From Neomicrococcus lactis (lineage in GTDB: Bacteria > Actinomycetota > Actinomycetes > Actinomycetales > Micrococcaceae): a stretch of DNA of 64,000 nt. Position 1 is the first letter of the stretch, and each line of letters begins with the position of its first letter. The notes under the pieces are model-generated. The model saw only the letters and a program-made list of their open reading frames with translations. It was not told where the DNA came from and ran no database searches. Of this stretch, positions 44,406 through 53,822 are shown piece after piece. A program made the position numbers and the translations under genes. Location: assembly GCF_014200305.1 (NCBI RefSeq), contig NZ_JACHBL010000001.1, positions 1,488,001-1,552,000 of the forward strand, in the 5' to 3' direction.

Positions 44406-45908
44406 GTGATCCCTTCAGATTCTTCACGAGAGTCCGCCTACAACCGGCCGGTGTCACCCGAAACCACAGCTGGTGTAGTAGTTCCAGCAGCCGGGCACAA
44501 GAAACTTAAGCCCCGACACGTCACCATGATTACCCTCGGTGGCATCATCGGCGCCAGCCTCTTTGTAGGCTCCGGCAACGTCATCCGTGCAGTTGGACCC
44601 GCAGCAATCTTGTCCTACCTCATTGGTGGACTTCTTGTTTTCCTCGCCATGCGCATGCTTGGCGAAATGGCTGCAGCTCGCCCCGCCATTGGTTCCTTCA
44701 TGGAATACGCACGCGTGGGCCTCGGCAACTGGGCCGCATACCTCGTGGGCTGGCTCTACTGGTACTTCTGGGTAGGCGTTCTTGCCTACGAAGCTGTTCT
44801 TGGCGGCGAAACCATGCACGCCTGGTTCACCTTCTTGCCAGCATGGGCTTGGTCGCTCATCCTCATCCTCATCTTCATCGGCACCAACGCAGTCTCCGTG
44901 CGTACCTTCGGTGAAGTGGAATTCTGGCTCGCCAGCATCAAGGTCATCGCCATTGTGGTGTTCTTGGTTGCAGGTACACTTTTCGCTTTGGGACTGTGGC
45001 CCAACTCGACTATTTCAGTCTCCAACCTCTGGAGCCACGGTGGCTTTGCACCGAATGGCTACACCGCGGCGTTCACAGGCGTTGCTTTGGTGATCTTCTC
45101 CTACTTCGGTACGGAAATCGCCGTTATGGCAGCCGCTGAGTCTGAGAACCCAGCAAAGGGTATCCGCCAGGCTTCCACCACGATCATCTGGCGTATTCTG
45201 CTCTTCTTCGTGGGCGCCATCTTGGTGATCAACATGGTGATCCCTTGGGACGAACTGCCTAAGCCAACGGACGTGACCAATGCTCCGTTCACCTTGGTGT
45301 TCTCCTTGCTTGGTTTGCCTGGTGCTGCAGTGATCATGCAGTTGGTCATCTTCACTGCTGTGATCTCCGTATTGAACTCTGGCCTGTACTCGGCTTCGCG
45401 TATGTTCGCAGCTCTTGCAGATCAGGGCTTCGCCCCGAAGATCATCTCCAAGCGTTCCAAGAATGGTGTGCCAATCTTCGCGTTGCTTGCGTCCACGATC
45501 GGTGCTGTTATTGCAACTATCGTGAACTTCGCAGCTCCAGAGTCTGGCGTCTTCGACTTCATCATGAACTCGGCCGGCCTTGTTGCGCTCTTCGTCTACG
45601 TATTCATTGCGTTGACCCAGATGCGCATTCGCCAAAAGATGACCAAGGAAGAGGTCGCAAACCTCAAGCTCAAGGTGTGGTTGCACCCTTGGTTGAATAT
45701 CGTTCTCTTTGCTGCGATTGCTTTCGTCTTGGTCGTCATGCTGAGCTCCGAGTCCGGCCGCACCCAGGTGTGGACGAGCCTCATCGCTACCGTCGTCTTG
45801 GTGCTGTTCTGGCCTTTGGTTCGCAAGAACTTGGCTAAGCGCAAGCCTCACCAGACTCCTGAGATGTTGGCCGGCGAGCGCGCCGGAGAAAACATCGCCG
45901 AGCACTAA
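44406..45908 (+). CDS. Amino acid permease (APC superfamily, AAT/GABA type)
   Basis: About 500 residues with twelve membrane segments. HVTMITLGGIIGASLFVGSG (about 39-58) is the substrate-binding unwound helix 1 of APC transporters, followed by RMLGEMAAARPAIGSFMEYA and YFGTEIAVMAAAESENPAKG typical of the AAT family (GABA, aromatic or branched amino acids with proton symport). The substrate is not determinable. I prefer GTG 44406, ten bases after AAGGA; GTG 44397 is too close to it. A strong terminator follows. The 270 bases upstream carry no gene. Confidence 0.93.
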   Translation: MIPSDSSRESAYNRPVSPETTAGVVVPAAGHKKLKPRHVTMITLGGIIGASLFVGSGNVIRAVGPAAILSYLIGGLLVFLAMRMLGEMAAARPAIGSFMEYARVGLGNWAAYLVGWLYWYFWVGVLAYEAVLGGETMHAWFTFLPAWAWSLILILIFIGTNAVSVRTFGEVEFWLASIKVIAIVVFLVAGTLFALGLWPNSTISVSNLWSHGGFAPNGYTAAFTGVALVIFSYFGTEIAVMAAAESENPAKGIRQASTTIIWRILLFFVGAILVINMVIPWDELPKPTDVTNAPFTLVFSLLGLPGAAVIMQLVIFTAVISVLNSGLYSASRMFAALADQGFAPKIISKRSKNGVPIFALLASTIGAVIATIVNFAAPESGVFDFIMNSAGLVALFVYVFIALTQMRIRQKMTKEEVANLKLKVWLHPWLNIVLFAAIAFVLVVMLSSESGRTQVWTSLIATVVLVLFWPLVRKNLAKRKPHQTPEMLAGERAGENIAEH

Positions 45909-45953
45909 TCAGTATCTGGCTCGATCTTCGTGTTGAGTCCATAGCAACAAGTA

Positions 45954-45996
45954 GTTAGCCCCGAACCAGTAGGTCTGCTTCGGGGCTAACGCTTTT
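45954..45996 (+). terminator. Rho-independent terminator of the permease
   Basis: GTTAGCCCCGAA pairs perfectly with TTCGGGGCTAAC across a 13-base loop and is followed by GCTTTT. Confidence 0.87.
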
Positions 45997-46103
45997 AACA
46001 CTGGTAATCAGGTCGCATCCGTCACCTGCGCACTTGAGGTGAGCTGCGGCGTCGTACCACGAATTCTGACGTCAATAGCGACCATCTCAACCCGAATAAG
46101 TTG

Positions 46104-46136
46104 GCCTCATTTGACGTCAATCTTGCTGAATGAGGC
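46104..46136 (-). terminator. Hairpin downstream of the IclR gene containing TGACGTCA
   Basis: GCCTCATT and AATGAGGC form an 8-bp stem; the 17-base loop begins with TGACGTCAAT. The same TGACGTCAAT occurs 44 bases earlier (46068-46077). Position fits a terminator of the minus-strand IclR gene. Confidence 0.5.
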
Positions 46137-46153
46137 TTGTTTCCAACCGCTAG

Positions 46154-46936
46154 CTAGAACGCCGAACGCTCGCCGCGCAGGCTCTTGGAGAGCTCATGCG
46201 CGTGGTGCATCAGCATGCGCCCCAACTCGGGGCGCCGCTCGGGTGAGAACCGTGACTCAACGCCGGTGAGGCTCAACGCCCAAGCAGGCTGGCCCGCGGC
46301 GTCGAAGACGGCCGCGCCCATCCCCCAACTGCCTTTGACAATCAGCCCGGGGTTCTCGGACCAACCGCGCTCGCGGGTCTCGGCGATGCGGCGGCGCAAT
46401 GGTTCGGTGGCGTGGTCTTCGCCATGGTTCGCCGTGAGATCCCTGCTCTCGAGATAGCGCTCGATCGCGCTTTCGGACAGGAAAGACAGGATCGCCAGCC
46501 CGGCCGAAGCAACACCCAGAGGGAAACGCTTGCCCTCATAGAGCACGAACGAGCGGATGGGGAAGGCTCCGTCTTGCCGCACCAAGCAGACCGTTTCGTC
46601 GCCGCGGCGAACTGACAAGAACGCACTCTCGCCCGTGGCTTCTGCGAGCGCAGCCACGTGAGGTCGGGCGATGTCCGTGATGTCGTAGCGTTCGGCGGCA
46701 ACGGTCCCCATCAAGTACATTTCAGGGCCCAGCATCCAGAGGCCAGACGTGTTCTCGTGATCGCAGAATCCTTCGGCAGTCAGCGCAGCGAGGAGCCGGT
46801 GCACGGTGGGACGCGCAAGCCCGGTAGCCCGTGCAACATCGGCCGTGGAGACGCCTCGCGGCATCGCGGTGCTCACGGCTCGCAACACCGCGGCCATGCG
46901 GCCCACCACTTGTGCGCCGGGAAACGAAGAATTCAT
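46154..46936 (-). CDS. IclR family transcriptional regulator
   Basis: 260 residues. The N-terminal winged helix shows VLRAVSTAMPRGVSTADVAR and ATGLARPTVHRLLAALTAEG (recognition helix about 38-55), followed by the IclR effector domain (ALAEATGESAFLSVRRGDET; SFVLYEGKRFPLGVASAGLA). It is divergent from the CoA-transferase/thiolase operon and probably controls it, as PcaR/IclR-type proteins do for 3-oxoacid catabolism. ATG at 46936 has no ribosome site but a CATAAT box six bases upstream, consistent with leaderless translation. Confidence 0.93.
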   Translation of the reverse strand: MNSSFPGAQVVGRMAAVLRAVSTAMPRGVSTADVARATGLARPTVHRLLAALTAEGFCDHENTSGLWMLGPEMYLMGTVAAERYDITDIARPHVAALAEATGESAFLSVRRGDETVCLVRQDGAFPIRSFVLYEGKRFPLGVASAGLAILSFLSESAIERYLESRDLTANHGEDHATEPLRRRIAETRERGWSENPGLIVKGSWGMGAAVFDAAGQPAWALSLTGVESRFSPERRPELGRMLMHHAHELSKSLRGERSAF

Positions 46937-46942
46937 GTTCAC

Positions 46943-46948
46943 ATTATG
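46943..46948 (-). promoter_or_regulatory. Likely -10 of leaderless iclR-type transcript
   Basis: CATAAT on the minus strand ends six bases before the ATG, placing transcription start near the first codon. No good -35 is visible 17 bases upstream. Confidence 0.4.
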
Positions 46949-46994
46949 GACACCTTTGCGCCTCATAGCCACCACTCGAACGGTTAGGGCCGAT

Positions 46995-47037
46995 TCAAGC
47001 AAATCTCTTGACCGGAAACGCGCCAAATCTGTAGCGT
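46995..47037 (+). promoter_or_regulatory. Promoter and candidate IclR operator of the CoA-transferase operon
   Basis: TTGACC at 47008-47013 and TAGCGT at 47032-47037 form a -35/-10 pair 18 bases apart, upstream of the 47088 start. An inverted repeat TCAAG, seven bases, CTTGA (46995-47011) overlaps the -35, where a repressor or activator from the divergent gene could bind. Confidence 0.4.
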
Positions 47038-47087
47038 CTTTGTCAGTACGTGATGAAATCCACATCGTGGACTACTCAAGGAGAATC

Positions 47088-47792
47088 ATGGCAACCAAAG
47101 TAGTGGCCGACGCCGAGGAGGCGCTGGCCTCACAAGTGCGTGACGGCATGATCATCGCCGTGGGCGGCTTCGGTCTGAGCGGTATCCCCAACCGCTTGAT
47201 CGCCGCCCTGCGCGATTCCGGTGCAAAGGACCTCACCATCGTTTCGAACAACATGGGCGTGGACGGCAAGGGCCTCGGCATCCTGCTGGAGAACAACCAG
47301 GTATCCAAGGTGCTGGCCTCCTACGTCGGCGAGAACAAGCTCTTCGCCCAGCAGTTCCTCAACAACGAACTCGAAGTGGAGTTCGTTCCTCAGGGCACTC
47401 TTGCAGAGCGACTTCGCGCAGGCGGCGCCGGCATCCCCGCTTTCTACACGCCGACGGGCGTGGGCACTCCGGTGGCCGAGGGCAAGCCAATGATGAACTT
47501 TGATGGCCGCGATGCCATCTTGGAGCGCGGCATCGTCGCCGACATCTCCTTGGTGCGCGCGTATGAAGCGGACCCCGAGGGCAACCTGCGCTACCGCATG
47601 ACTTCACGGAACTTCAACCCGCTGGTTGCCACGGCAGGACGCATCACTTTCGCCGAGGCGGAAATCATTCACGATGAATACCTCGATCCATCATGCATCG
47701 ACACCCCAGGCATCTTCGTCCAGCACGTCGTTGAAACTGACGGCGTCAAAGATATTGAACAGCGGACCGTGCGCGTCCGCGAGGAGGCATAG
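47088..47792 (+). CDS. scoA: 3-oxoacid CoA-transferase subunit A
   Basis: 234 residues. The family signature is present: [19 protein letters not shown] (about 20-38) with the CoA-binding glycine-rich loop, [15 protein letters not shown] and [11 protein letters not shown]. With subunit B it moves CoA from succinyl-CoA to acetoacetate or another 3-oxoacid. ATG preceded by AAGGAGAATC. First gene of an A-B-thiolase operon; subunit B follows five bases later. The substrate could be acetoacetate or 3-oxoadipate; no other pca gene is in the window. Confidence 0.95.
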   Translation: MATKVVADAEEALASQVRDGMIIAVGGFGLSGIPNRLIAALRDSGAKDLTIVSNNMGVDGKGLGILLENNQVSKVLASYVGENKLFAQQFLNNELEVEFVPQGTLAERLRAGGAGIPAFYTPTGVGTPVAEGKPMMNFDGRDAILERGIVADISLVRAYEADPEGNLRYRMTSRNFNPLVATAGRITFAEAEIIHDEYLDPSCIDTPGIFVQHVVETDGVKDIEQRTVRVREEA

Positions 47793-47797
47793 CCATC

Positions 47798-48448
47798 ATG
47801 TGGACACGCGATGAAATGGCGGCCATAGCCGCAAGCGAACTCGAGGACGGTCAGTACGTCAACCTCGGGATCGGCATCCCCACCTTGGTGGCGAACAACC
47901 TTCCCGAAGGCGTCAAGGTCACCCTGCAGTCTGAGAATGGCTTGTTGGGCATGGGACCGTTCCCGTACGAAGGCGAAGAGGACGCTGACCTCATCAACGC
48001 TGGAAAGCAGACCGTCACGGTCTTGCCCGGTGGCAGCTTCTTTGACTCCGCCACCTCCTTTGGCATGATCCGTGGCGGCCACGTGGCCACGGCAATCCTT
48101 GGCGCCTTGCAGGTTGCAGCTAACGGCGACCTCGCCAACTGGACCATCCCCGGAAAGCTCGTCAAGGGCATGGGCGGCGCGATGGACTTGGTCGCTGGCA
48201 CCCCGCGCGTCATCGTCATCACTGAGCACGTTGCTAAGGATGGCTCGCCTAAGATCGTCGAGAAGTGCAACCTCCCGTTGACCGGTGTGGGCGTGGTGGA
48301 TCGCATCATCACGGACCGTGCCGTCTTCGACGTCGTAAATTCCGCCCTCGTATTGCGCGCCATGGCACCCGGCGAAACCGTCGAGTCCCTCACCGAGGTC
48401 ACTGGCGCCCCGTTCACCGTTGAACTTCAGGAAGAAGTAGCAAAATGA
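47798..48448 (+). CDS. scoB: 3-oxoacid CoA-transferase subunit B
   Basis: 216 residues carrying the catalytic glutamate in [14 protein letters not shown] (Glu about 48) and [19 protein letters not shown], which define the B subunit of SCOT/PcaJ-type transferases. The glutamate forms the covalent CoA thioester. The stop overlaps the thiolase ATG by four bases (ATGA), so all three proteins are made in step and the CoA-ester product passes directly to the thiolase. Confidence 0.96.
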   Translation: MWTRDEMAAIAASELEDGQYVNLGIGIPTLVANNLPEGVKVTLQSENGLLGMGPFPYEGEEDADLINAGKQTVTVLPGGSFFDSATSFGMIRGGHVATAILGALQVAANGDLANWTIPGKLVKGMGGAMDLVAGTPRVIVITEHVAKDGSPKIVEKCNLPLTGVGVVDRIITDRAVFDVVNSALVLRAMAPGETVESLTEVTGAPFTVELQEEVAK

Positions 48449-49614
48449 CCACCCTTATCGCAGGCTACGCCCGCACCCCGTTCGCCCGCTTCAACGGCGT
48501 CTTCGCTGACGTCAAGGGAACAGAACTCGGCGCTCACGCCGCCAAGGCAGCACTCGAGCGCGCAGGCGTCCCAGCTGAAGAAGTCCAGCGCGTCTTCGCC
48601 GGCCAGGTGCTCCAGGGCGGCGCCGGCCAGAACCCGGCACGCCAGTCCTCGGTGGGCGCAGGCATCAGCTTTAACGTCCCAGCCATGACGCTCAACGCTG
48701 TGTGCCTCTCCGGCACCGAGGCCGTGGTGGCAGGCGCCCGCATGATCGACGCTGGCGAGGTAGACGTCGTCGTGGCGATCGGCCAGGAATCCATGTCCCT
48801 CGCGCCTCACGTACAGCGCGCCCGCGCTGGCACCAAGTACGGCGCCATCGAAATGCTGGATACCCTCGAATACGACGGCCTCACGGACGCCTTCGAGTCC
48901 CGCTCCATGGGTTCCTCCACCGAGGACGGCAACTCGGATCTGGGCATCGAACGAGCTGCCCAGGACGAATTCTCCGCACGCTCACACCAGCTGGCCGCCG
49001 CGTCCAAGGATTTCCACGCGGGCGAGATCGCGCCGTTCACCATTAGCTCCCGTCGCGGGGACACTGTGATTTCTGAGGACGACGGCGTCCGCGCGGACAC
49101 CACCGTCGAGACCTTGGCCAAGTTGCGCCCGGCTTTCGCGAAAGACGGAACCATCACTGCAGGCAACGCTTCCCAGATCACTGACGGAGCAGCCGCCCTG
49201 GTCTTGGTAAGCCCGCAGGCCGCTGAACGCTTGGGCCTCACGCCAATCGCCGAGATCGTTTCCCACGCTCTCGTGGCCGGTCCGGACGTTCGCCTGCATG
49301 ATCAGCCAGCCAACGCCATCCTTGCCGCGTTGGAAGGAACGGGGCTGACGCCAGCAGACCTGAAGGTTGTGGAGATCAACGAAGCCTTCGCTGCCGTGGG
49401 CCTGCGTTCCACGGAAAAGCTTGGCATCGACGGAAACATCGTGAACCCTAAGGGCGGCGCCATCGCCCTGGGCCACCCGATCGGCGCATCCGGCGCCCGC
49501 ATCATCGGAACGCTGGCTCGCCAGCTCGCCGAACAGGGCGCAGGCTCTGTTGGCGCCACCGGCATTTGCGGTGGCGGCGGTCAGGGCAGCTCCGTCATTC
49601 TGCGAGCGCTCTAA
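48445..49614 (+). CDS. Acetyl-CoA C-acyltransferase (thiolase)
   Basis: 389 residues. Nucleophilic Cys in [20 protein letters not shown] (about 90), the NEAFA motif, [11 protein letters not shown] (His) and the C-terminal Cys in [11 protein letters not shown] are all present. It splits a 3-oxoacyl-CoA into acetyl-CoA and a shorter acyl-CoA (two acetyl-CoA from acetoacetyl-CoA). Context with a 3-oxoacid CoA-transferase and IclR regulator indicates ketone-body/acetoacetate or 3-oxoadipate catabolism. Confidence 0.95.
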   Translation: MTTLIAGYARTPFARFNGVFADVKGTELGAHAAKAALERAGVPAEEVQRVFAGQVLQGGAGQNPARQSSVGAGISFNVPAMTLNAVCLSGTEAVVAGARMIDAGEVDVVVAIGQESMSLAPHVQRARAGTKYGAIEMLDTLEYDGLTDAFESRSMGSSTEDGNSDLGIERAAQDEFSARSHQLAAASKDFHAGEIAPFTISSRRGDTVISEDDGVRADTTVETLAKLRPAFAKDGTITAGNASQITDGAAALVLVSPQAAERLGLTPIAEIVSHALVAGPDVRLHDQPANAILAALEGTGLTPADLKVVEINEAFAAVGLRSTEKLGIDGNIVNPKGGAIALGHPIGASGARIIGTLARQLAEQGAGSVGATGICGGGGQGSSVILRAL

Positions 49615-49631
49615 CGAAACACCGCACTGGA

Positions 49632-50502
49632 TTAGCGGGGTTGGCCCACCATTTTTCCTCGGGCCAGCCCCCCTTCCATGCGTCTATGCGCCTCTTGGAT
49701 GCCCGCAAAGTCATAGACGGAGTCCACGGGAACTTGAGCTTTGCCAGCGGCGACGTCGTCCAAGAAGCCTTGCAGTACGTCAGCGGGCAGATCGCTCGCT
49801 TCACCCGAATACGCGGTCAAGCGCACGCCGCGCGGCAAGTAATCAATCGGGTAGAAATCCTTCACCGTCCACTCGTTGGACAGCATCCCGGTAAAGCACG
49901 CCACCCCGTGCACTCGCACGGACTTCAAGGTGTCCTGCAACGTCGGCGTGCCCGCGAGCTCTAGCGCGCAATCCACCCCGCTGGGAAAGTGCTCGCGCAC
50001 ACGAGGCGCGACTTCGGCGTCGTCCTCAATCACAAAATCAACCCCAATGTCCCGCAGCGCGTCCGCCTCCGCGGGATTGCGCGTGGTGGACACGACCGTG
50101 AGGCCGTGGCGCTTGGCGAGGATCGAGGCGGCCATGCCCACGGAGGACGTGCCGCCGCGGATCAGGATCCACTGGCCCGGCTGCATATCTAGGCCCACTG
50201 TGAGGGAACCGTACGCCGTCTGAAGCATCTCAGGAACAGCACCAAGCGTGGCCCAGTTCAAACGTTCCGGATGGATCGAGGTCAACTACGCCCGTGGCCT
50301 CGATGCCGAGCACGCGCGGGAACGTGACGGCGTCGCCCGCGAATCCCAGCCGCGTATGCAGCTCGGACCGGTTCAGCCCGAAAGCCTTCACCTGGATACG
50401 GACCCAGCCCGGTTGCGGTTCGGGGAGGGGAATTTCTTGGAGTCGTAGATTCGTCACGGGGCCGGGCGTATCCAGTACGACGGCGCGCATCTTTTGATTC
50501 AC
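49632..50502 (-). pseudogene. Zinc-type alcohol dehydrogenase/quinone oxidoreductase, broken by an out-of-frame internal deletion
   Basis: The first piece (50502 to about 50244) encodes a normal MDR N-terminus, MRAVVLDTPGPVTNLRLQEI ... FPRVLGIEATGVVDLDPSG, TFE. The second piece (from about 50250 down to 49632), in another frame, encodes WATLGAVPEMLQTAYGSLTV, the cofactor region LIRGGTSSVGMAASILAKRH and the normal end. Between them the usual catalytic-domain segment of roughly 40-50 residues is missing and the frame changes. In frame the first piece ends with LGHAWCCS and a stop. The enzyme cannot be made intact. It is convergent with the thiolase gene. Confidence 0.8.
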
Positions 50503-50638
50503 GTTAGCCTCTTCGGTTATAGGATTTTCGAATCGGTGGAATGGGATTCGCCATGCTTCTGTTCAAGAAAGTAGTATCAGGAGGCATACAGCGTACCGGC
50601 CGGGCGATACCGTGGCCGAGGACGGGAGGAGTCCGCGA

Positions 50639-51451
50639 GTGATTCACTTCGAAGACGTGTCAAAGTCTTACCCTGGATCGGCTCCGGCCGTGCAAGGGTT
50701 CTCGCTCGAGGTTCCATCCCATCAGACGGTGGTGTTGGTAGGTTCTTCTGGCTCCGGCAAAACCACCCTGTTACGCATGGTGAACCGAATGGTGGATCCC
50801 ACCGGCGGCCGCGTCCTCATTGATGATCAAGACGTCCGCGATGTTGATCCGGTGCTGCTGCGCCGTTCTATCGGCTACGTGCTGCAAAACGGCGGCTTGC
50901 TCCCCCACCGGACGGTCTTAGACAACATCGCCACCGTTCCCATGCTGAACGGCACGCCGCGCTCTCAGGCCCGGACTGATGCTCTCGGTTTGCTGGAACG
51001 TGTGGGCCTGTCTTCAACCCTTGCCAAGCGCTATCCCGCCGAGCTCTCCGGCGGTCAGCAACAGCGCGTTGGCGTTGCGCGTGCCCTGGCCGCGGACCCC
51101 AACATCTTGCTCATGGATGAGCCTTTTGGCGCCGTTGACCCGATTGTGCGCCGCGAACTCCAAGAGGAACTGCTGCGCTTGCAAGCGGACCTTGGCAAGA
51201 CCATCCTTTTCGTTACTCACGACATTGACGAAGCCTTCCTCTTGGGCGATCAAGTGGTGGTCCTGCGTGAGCACGGCCGCATTGCCCAGCAAGGCACTCC
51301 TGAAGAGATTCTGGCTCAGCCTGCAGATGACTTCGTGAAGAACTTCATCGGCGCCAATCAAGCACAGCGCACTCTGAGCATCAAGCATGTGGCCGGTCAG
51401 GACATCGCGGTGGATGGCAACGGCAAGCCCGTGGGAGTTTTCCGCCCATGA
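50639..51451 (+). CDS. Osmoprotectant/quaternary-amine ABC transporter, ATP-binding protein
   Basis: 270 residues. Walker A GSSGSGKT (35-42), signature LSGGQQQRVGVARAL (from about 136), Walker B LLMDEPFGAVD (from about 156) and the switch His in FVTHDIDEAF are complete; EPFGAVDPIVR is typical of OpuC/ProV-type ATPases. It drives uptake of glycine betaine, choline or similar compounds. GTG at 50639 has GGGAGGAG eight bases upstream. Start of a four-gene operon. Upstream, CGAATC (50529) and GATTCG (50545) form an inverted repeat that could be an operator. Confidence 0.94.
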   Translation: MIHFEDVSKSYPGSAPAVQGFSLEVPSHQTVVLVGSSGSGKTTLLRMVNRMVDPTGGRVLIDDQDVRDVDPVLLRRSIGYVLQNGGLLPHRTVLDNIATVPMLNGTPRSQARTDALGLLERVGLSSTLAKRYPAELSGGQQQRVGVARALAADPNILLMDEPFGAVDPIVRRELQEELLRLQADLGKTILFVTHDIDEAFLLGDQVVVLREHGRIAQQGTPEEILAQPADDFVKNFIGANQAQRTLSIKHVAGQDIAVDGNGKPVGVFRP

Positions 51452-52119
51452 ACTGGCTGAGCCTGAACTGGGAGCAAGTGGTGGAGCTGTCTCGCGAACA
51501 CCTCTTGCTCACGATTCCCGCCGTGCTCATTAGCGTTTTGGTGGCCGTCCCAATTGGCCGCTTGGCATACCGCCGGCCTCGGTTGGGCGGTCCGGTGCTG
51601 GTCGCCGCGAGCTTGCTCTATGCGATTCCGGCGCTGCCGTTGCTCATCATCATTCCCGCGCTGCTCGGCACTCCCCTGCGTTCCGCGGCCACCATGATCG
51701 TCGCGTTAAGTCTCTACGGCGTGGCTCTGTTGGTCCGCACGGTTGCGGATGCTTTCGCGGCTGTGGACCCGAGCGCCAAGGCCGCCGCGCTCGCGATCGG
51801 CTACTCGCCCCGCAGGGTCTTCTGGACCGTGGAACTGCCCCTGGCATTCCCCGTAATGCTGTCCGGCATTCGCGTGGTCACGGTGTCCACGATCGGCCTC
51901 GTGACCATCGGCGCGCTTATCGGCGTCCAGAGCCTCGGCACGCTGCTGACGGACGGTTTCCAGCGTGGCATCACTGCCGAGGTGGCGACAGGAGTTATTA
52001 CGACGGCGTTGCTCGCCATACTGCTCGACGCCATCTTGCTAGTAGTTGGCCGGGCGTTCACGCCGTGGACCCGCTCCCGCAAGGCTGGCAAACAAACTGT
52101 AGCGGCGGCGTCGTCATGA
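51448..52119 (+). CDS. Osmoprotectant ABC transporter permease 1
   Basis: 223 residues, five to six membrane segments, beginning LNWEQVVELSREHLLLTIPA. The MetI-type coupling loop AVDPSAKAAALAIGYSPRRV followed by FWTVELPLAFPVM (about 108-140) contacts the ATPase. The ATG overlaps the ATPase stop by four bases. The last codons (AAASS) contain a GCGGCGTCGT copy running into the next gene's start. Confidence 0.93.
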   Translation: MNWLSLNWEQVVELSREHLLLTIPAVLISVLVAVPIGRLAYRRPRLGGPVLVAASLLYAIPALPLLIIIPALLGTPLRSAATMIVALSLYGVALLVRTVADAFAAVDPSAKAAALAIGYSPRRVFWTVELPLAFPVMLSGIRVVTVSTIGLVTIGALIGVQSLGTLLTDGFQRGITAEVATGVITTALLAILLDAILLVVGRAFTPWTRSRKAGKQTVAAASS

Positions 52120-52790
52120 ATCTTTTAGCCGAAACCGTCACCTGGCTCAGCGACCCGGCCCACTGGACCGGATCCAGCGGTGTGCCCACGCGGCTGCTGC
52201 AGCATGTGCTGGTCACGTTTGTATCCGTGGCGATTGCCGCCCTCATTGCGTTGCCCGCCGGTGTTCTGATTGGGCACACGCGGCGCGGGGCCGGGTTCGT
52301 GGGTGCTCTCACAGGAGCTGCGCGCGCCATCCCGACGCTCGGTCTGCTCACGTTGTTTGGACTGGCTCTGGGCATTGGATTGCAGGCGCCCGTGCTCGCG
52401 CTGATCATCCTCGCGATCCCGTCGCTCTTGGCGGGCGCATACGCGGGTGTGCAATCTGTGGACGTCAACACGGTGGCCGCTGCTCGCGCTATTGGCATGA
52501 GCCCGGCTCAAGTAATTTTCAAAGTGGAGCTGCCGCTCGCCATGCCCGTCTTGATTGGAGGGCTACGCGCTGCGACGCTTCAAGTGGTGGCGACTGCGAC
52601 TCTTGCCGCGTACACGTCAGATACCGGTCTGGGACGCTATTTGTTCGCGGGACTGAAGTCGCGCGATTATCCGCAGATGCTCGCCGGATCTGTGCTGGTA
52701 GTGGCGCTTGCGATTGTTCTTGAACTCATTCTTTCCGCCGTCCAACGCCGGGCAGCCGCTCACGCTGCCCCTCACCAACTTGCCGCATGA
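52116..52790 (+). CDS. Osmoprotectant ABC transporter permease 2
   Basis: 224 residues, related in sequence and topology to permease 1. LIGHTRRGAGFVGALTGAAR, AIPTLGLLTLFGLALGIG and the coupling loop AARAIGMSPAQVIFKVELPL are typical OpuCB/OpuCD features. The ATG overlaps the preceding stop by four bases (ATGA), and the gene ends 24 bases before the binding-protein ATG. Two different permeases form a heterodimer in this transporter class. Confidence 0.93.
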   Translation: MNLLAETVTWLSDPAHWTGSSGVPTRLLQHVLVTFVSVAIAALIALPAGVLIGHTRRGAGFVGALTGAARAIPTLGLLTLFGLALGIGLQAPVLALIILAIPSLLAGAYAGVQSVDVNTVAAARAIGMSPAQVIFKVELPLAMPVLIGGLRAATLQVVATATLAAYTSDTGLGRYLFAGLKSRDYPQMLAGSVLVVALAIVLELILSAVQRRAAAHAAPHQLAA

Positions 52791-52813
52791 ACTCGTCATT
52801 GAAAGGACTCATC

Positions 52814-53764
52814 ATGTCTAACTCTATTTCTCGTAGAACGCTTACTGCTGGCCTGGGAGGCGTGGCTCTCGCGGGCATGTTTGGCCTCGCCGCATGCGGA
52901 AACTCTGACCCGCTTTCCAACGGTTCCAGCACGTCAGCTTCCGCTGCGAGTGGTAGCGCCGCAGCGGGCAAGAAGATTGTGGTGGGATCTCAGGACTACT
53001 ACTCCAACGAGATCATTGCTGAGATCTACTCGCAGGCGCTCGAGACCGCGGGATACACCGTGGATCGTCAGCTGCGCATCGGTCAGCGCGAGGCGTACTT
53101 GCCGGAAATCGAAGCCGGCAAGATTGACCTGTTCCCCGAATACTCGGGACCGCTTTTGCAGTTCTGGCAGGCTGACACCAAGGCGCGCCTGAGCGAGGAC
53201 GTCTACGCGGCGCTGTCCAAGGCTGTGCCGTCCGGATTGCGCGTACTCGATCAGTCCGAAGCAACCGATCAGGACTCCTACGTAGTCACCAAGGCGTTTG
53301 CAGACAAGTGGAAGATCTCCACCATCGAGGACCTCGCGAAGGTCACCACCAAGCTCACGCTGGGCGGCAACTCCGAAGGTGAAAGCCGTCCGAACGGCCC
53401 TAAGGGACTCAAGAGCACGTACGGCATTGACGTAGCATTCACGCCCATTGAAGACGGTGGCGGACCTTTGACGGTCAAGGCGCTCAAGGATGATGACATC
53501 CAGCTCGCCATCATCTACACCGCGGATCCATCCATCACGGAAAACGACCTCGTCTCCCTCACGGATACCAAGGGGCTTTTCTTGGCTTCGCATGTGGTGC
53601 CGCTGGCCAGCAAGAACGTGGACGAGGCAGCCGCCGCGGTCATCAACAAGATCAGCAAGGCCATGACGCCGGAGGACCTCATTGCTCTGAACACGCGCAG
53701 CGTGAAGGAAGAGTTGCCTGCGGCGACCATCGCCAAGGATTGGCTAGCTGAAAAGAAGATCTAG
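52814..53764 (+). CDS. Osmoprotectant ABC transporter substrate-binding lipoprotein
   Basis: 316 residues. The N-terminus SISRRTLTAGLGGVALAGMF ends in a lipobox LAAC (Cys about 29), so it is a lipoprotein; the twin arginine suggests possible Tat export. A Ser/Ala linker precedes the OpuAC/ProX domain (KKIVVGSQDYYSNEIIAEIY ... YLPEIEAGKIDLFPEYSG, IEDGGGPLTVKALKDDDIQL). It captures the solute for the two permeases. GAAAGGA lies before the ATG at 52814. A 21-bp inverted repeat follows the gene and may end the operon. Confidence 0.94.
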   Translation: MSNSISRRTLTAGLGGVALAGMFGLAACGNSDPLSNGSSTSASAASGSAAAGKKIVVGSQDYYSNEIIAEIYSQALETAGYTVDRQLRIGQREAYLPEIEAGKIDLFPEYSGPLLQFWQADTKARLSEDVYAALSKAVPSGLRVLDQSEATDQDSYVVTKAFADKWKISTIEDLAKVTTKLTLGGNSEGESRPNGPKGLKSTYGIDVAFTPIEDGGGPLTVKALKDDDIQLAIIYTADPSITENDLVSLTDTKGLFLASHVVPLASKNVDEAAAAVINKISKAMTPEDLIALNTRSVKEELPAATIAKDWLAEKKI

Positions 53765-53822
53765 CGCTCTCACGTGCTCTCCCGTGTTCGCCGATGTGTT
53801 TCAGCGATATGCTTCAGCCACG

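Noticed and set aside
46068-46121. TGACGTCA pair as operators of the IclR gene
   Set aside because: They lie at the 3' end of that gene, between two convergent transcription units, not near a promoter.
47088-49614. Beta-ketoadipate (pca) operon
   Set aside because: CoA-transferase and thiolase alone cannot distinguish 3-oxoadipate from acetoacetate use; no pcaGHBCD gene is present, so I kept the general name.
50230-50502. Short intact protein of 90 residues
   Set aside because: It is only the N-terminal piece of the dehydrogenase and ends in eight out-of-frame residues; treated as part of a pseudogene.
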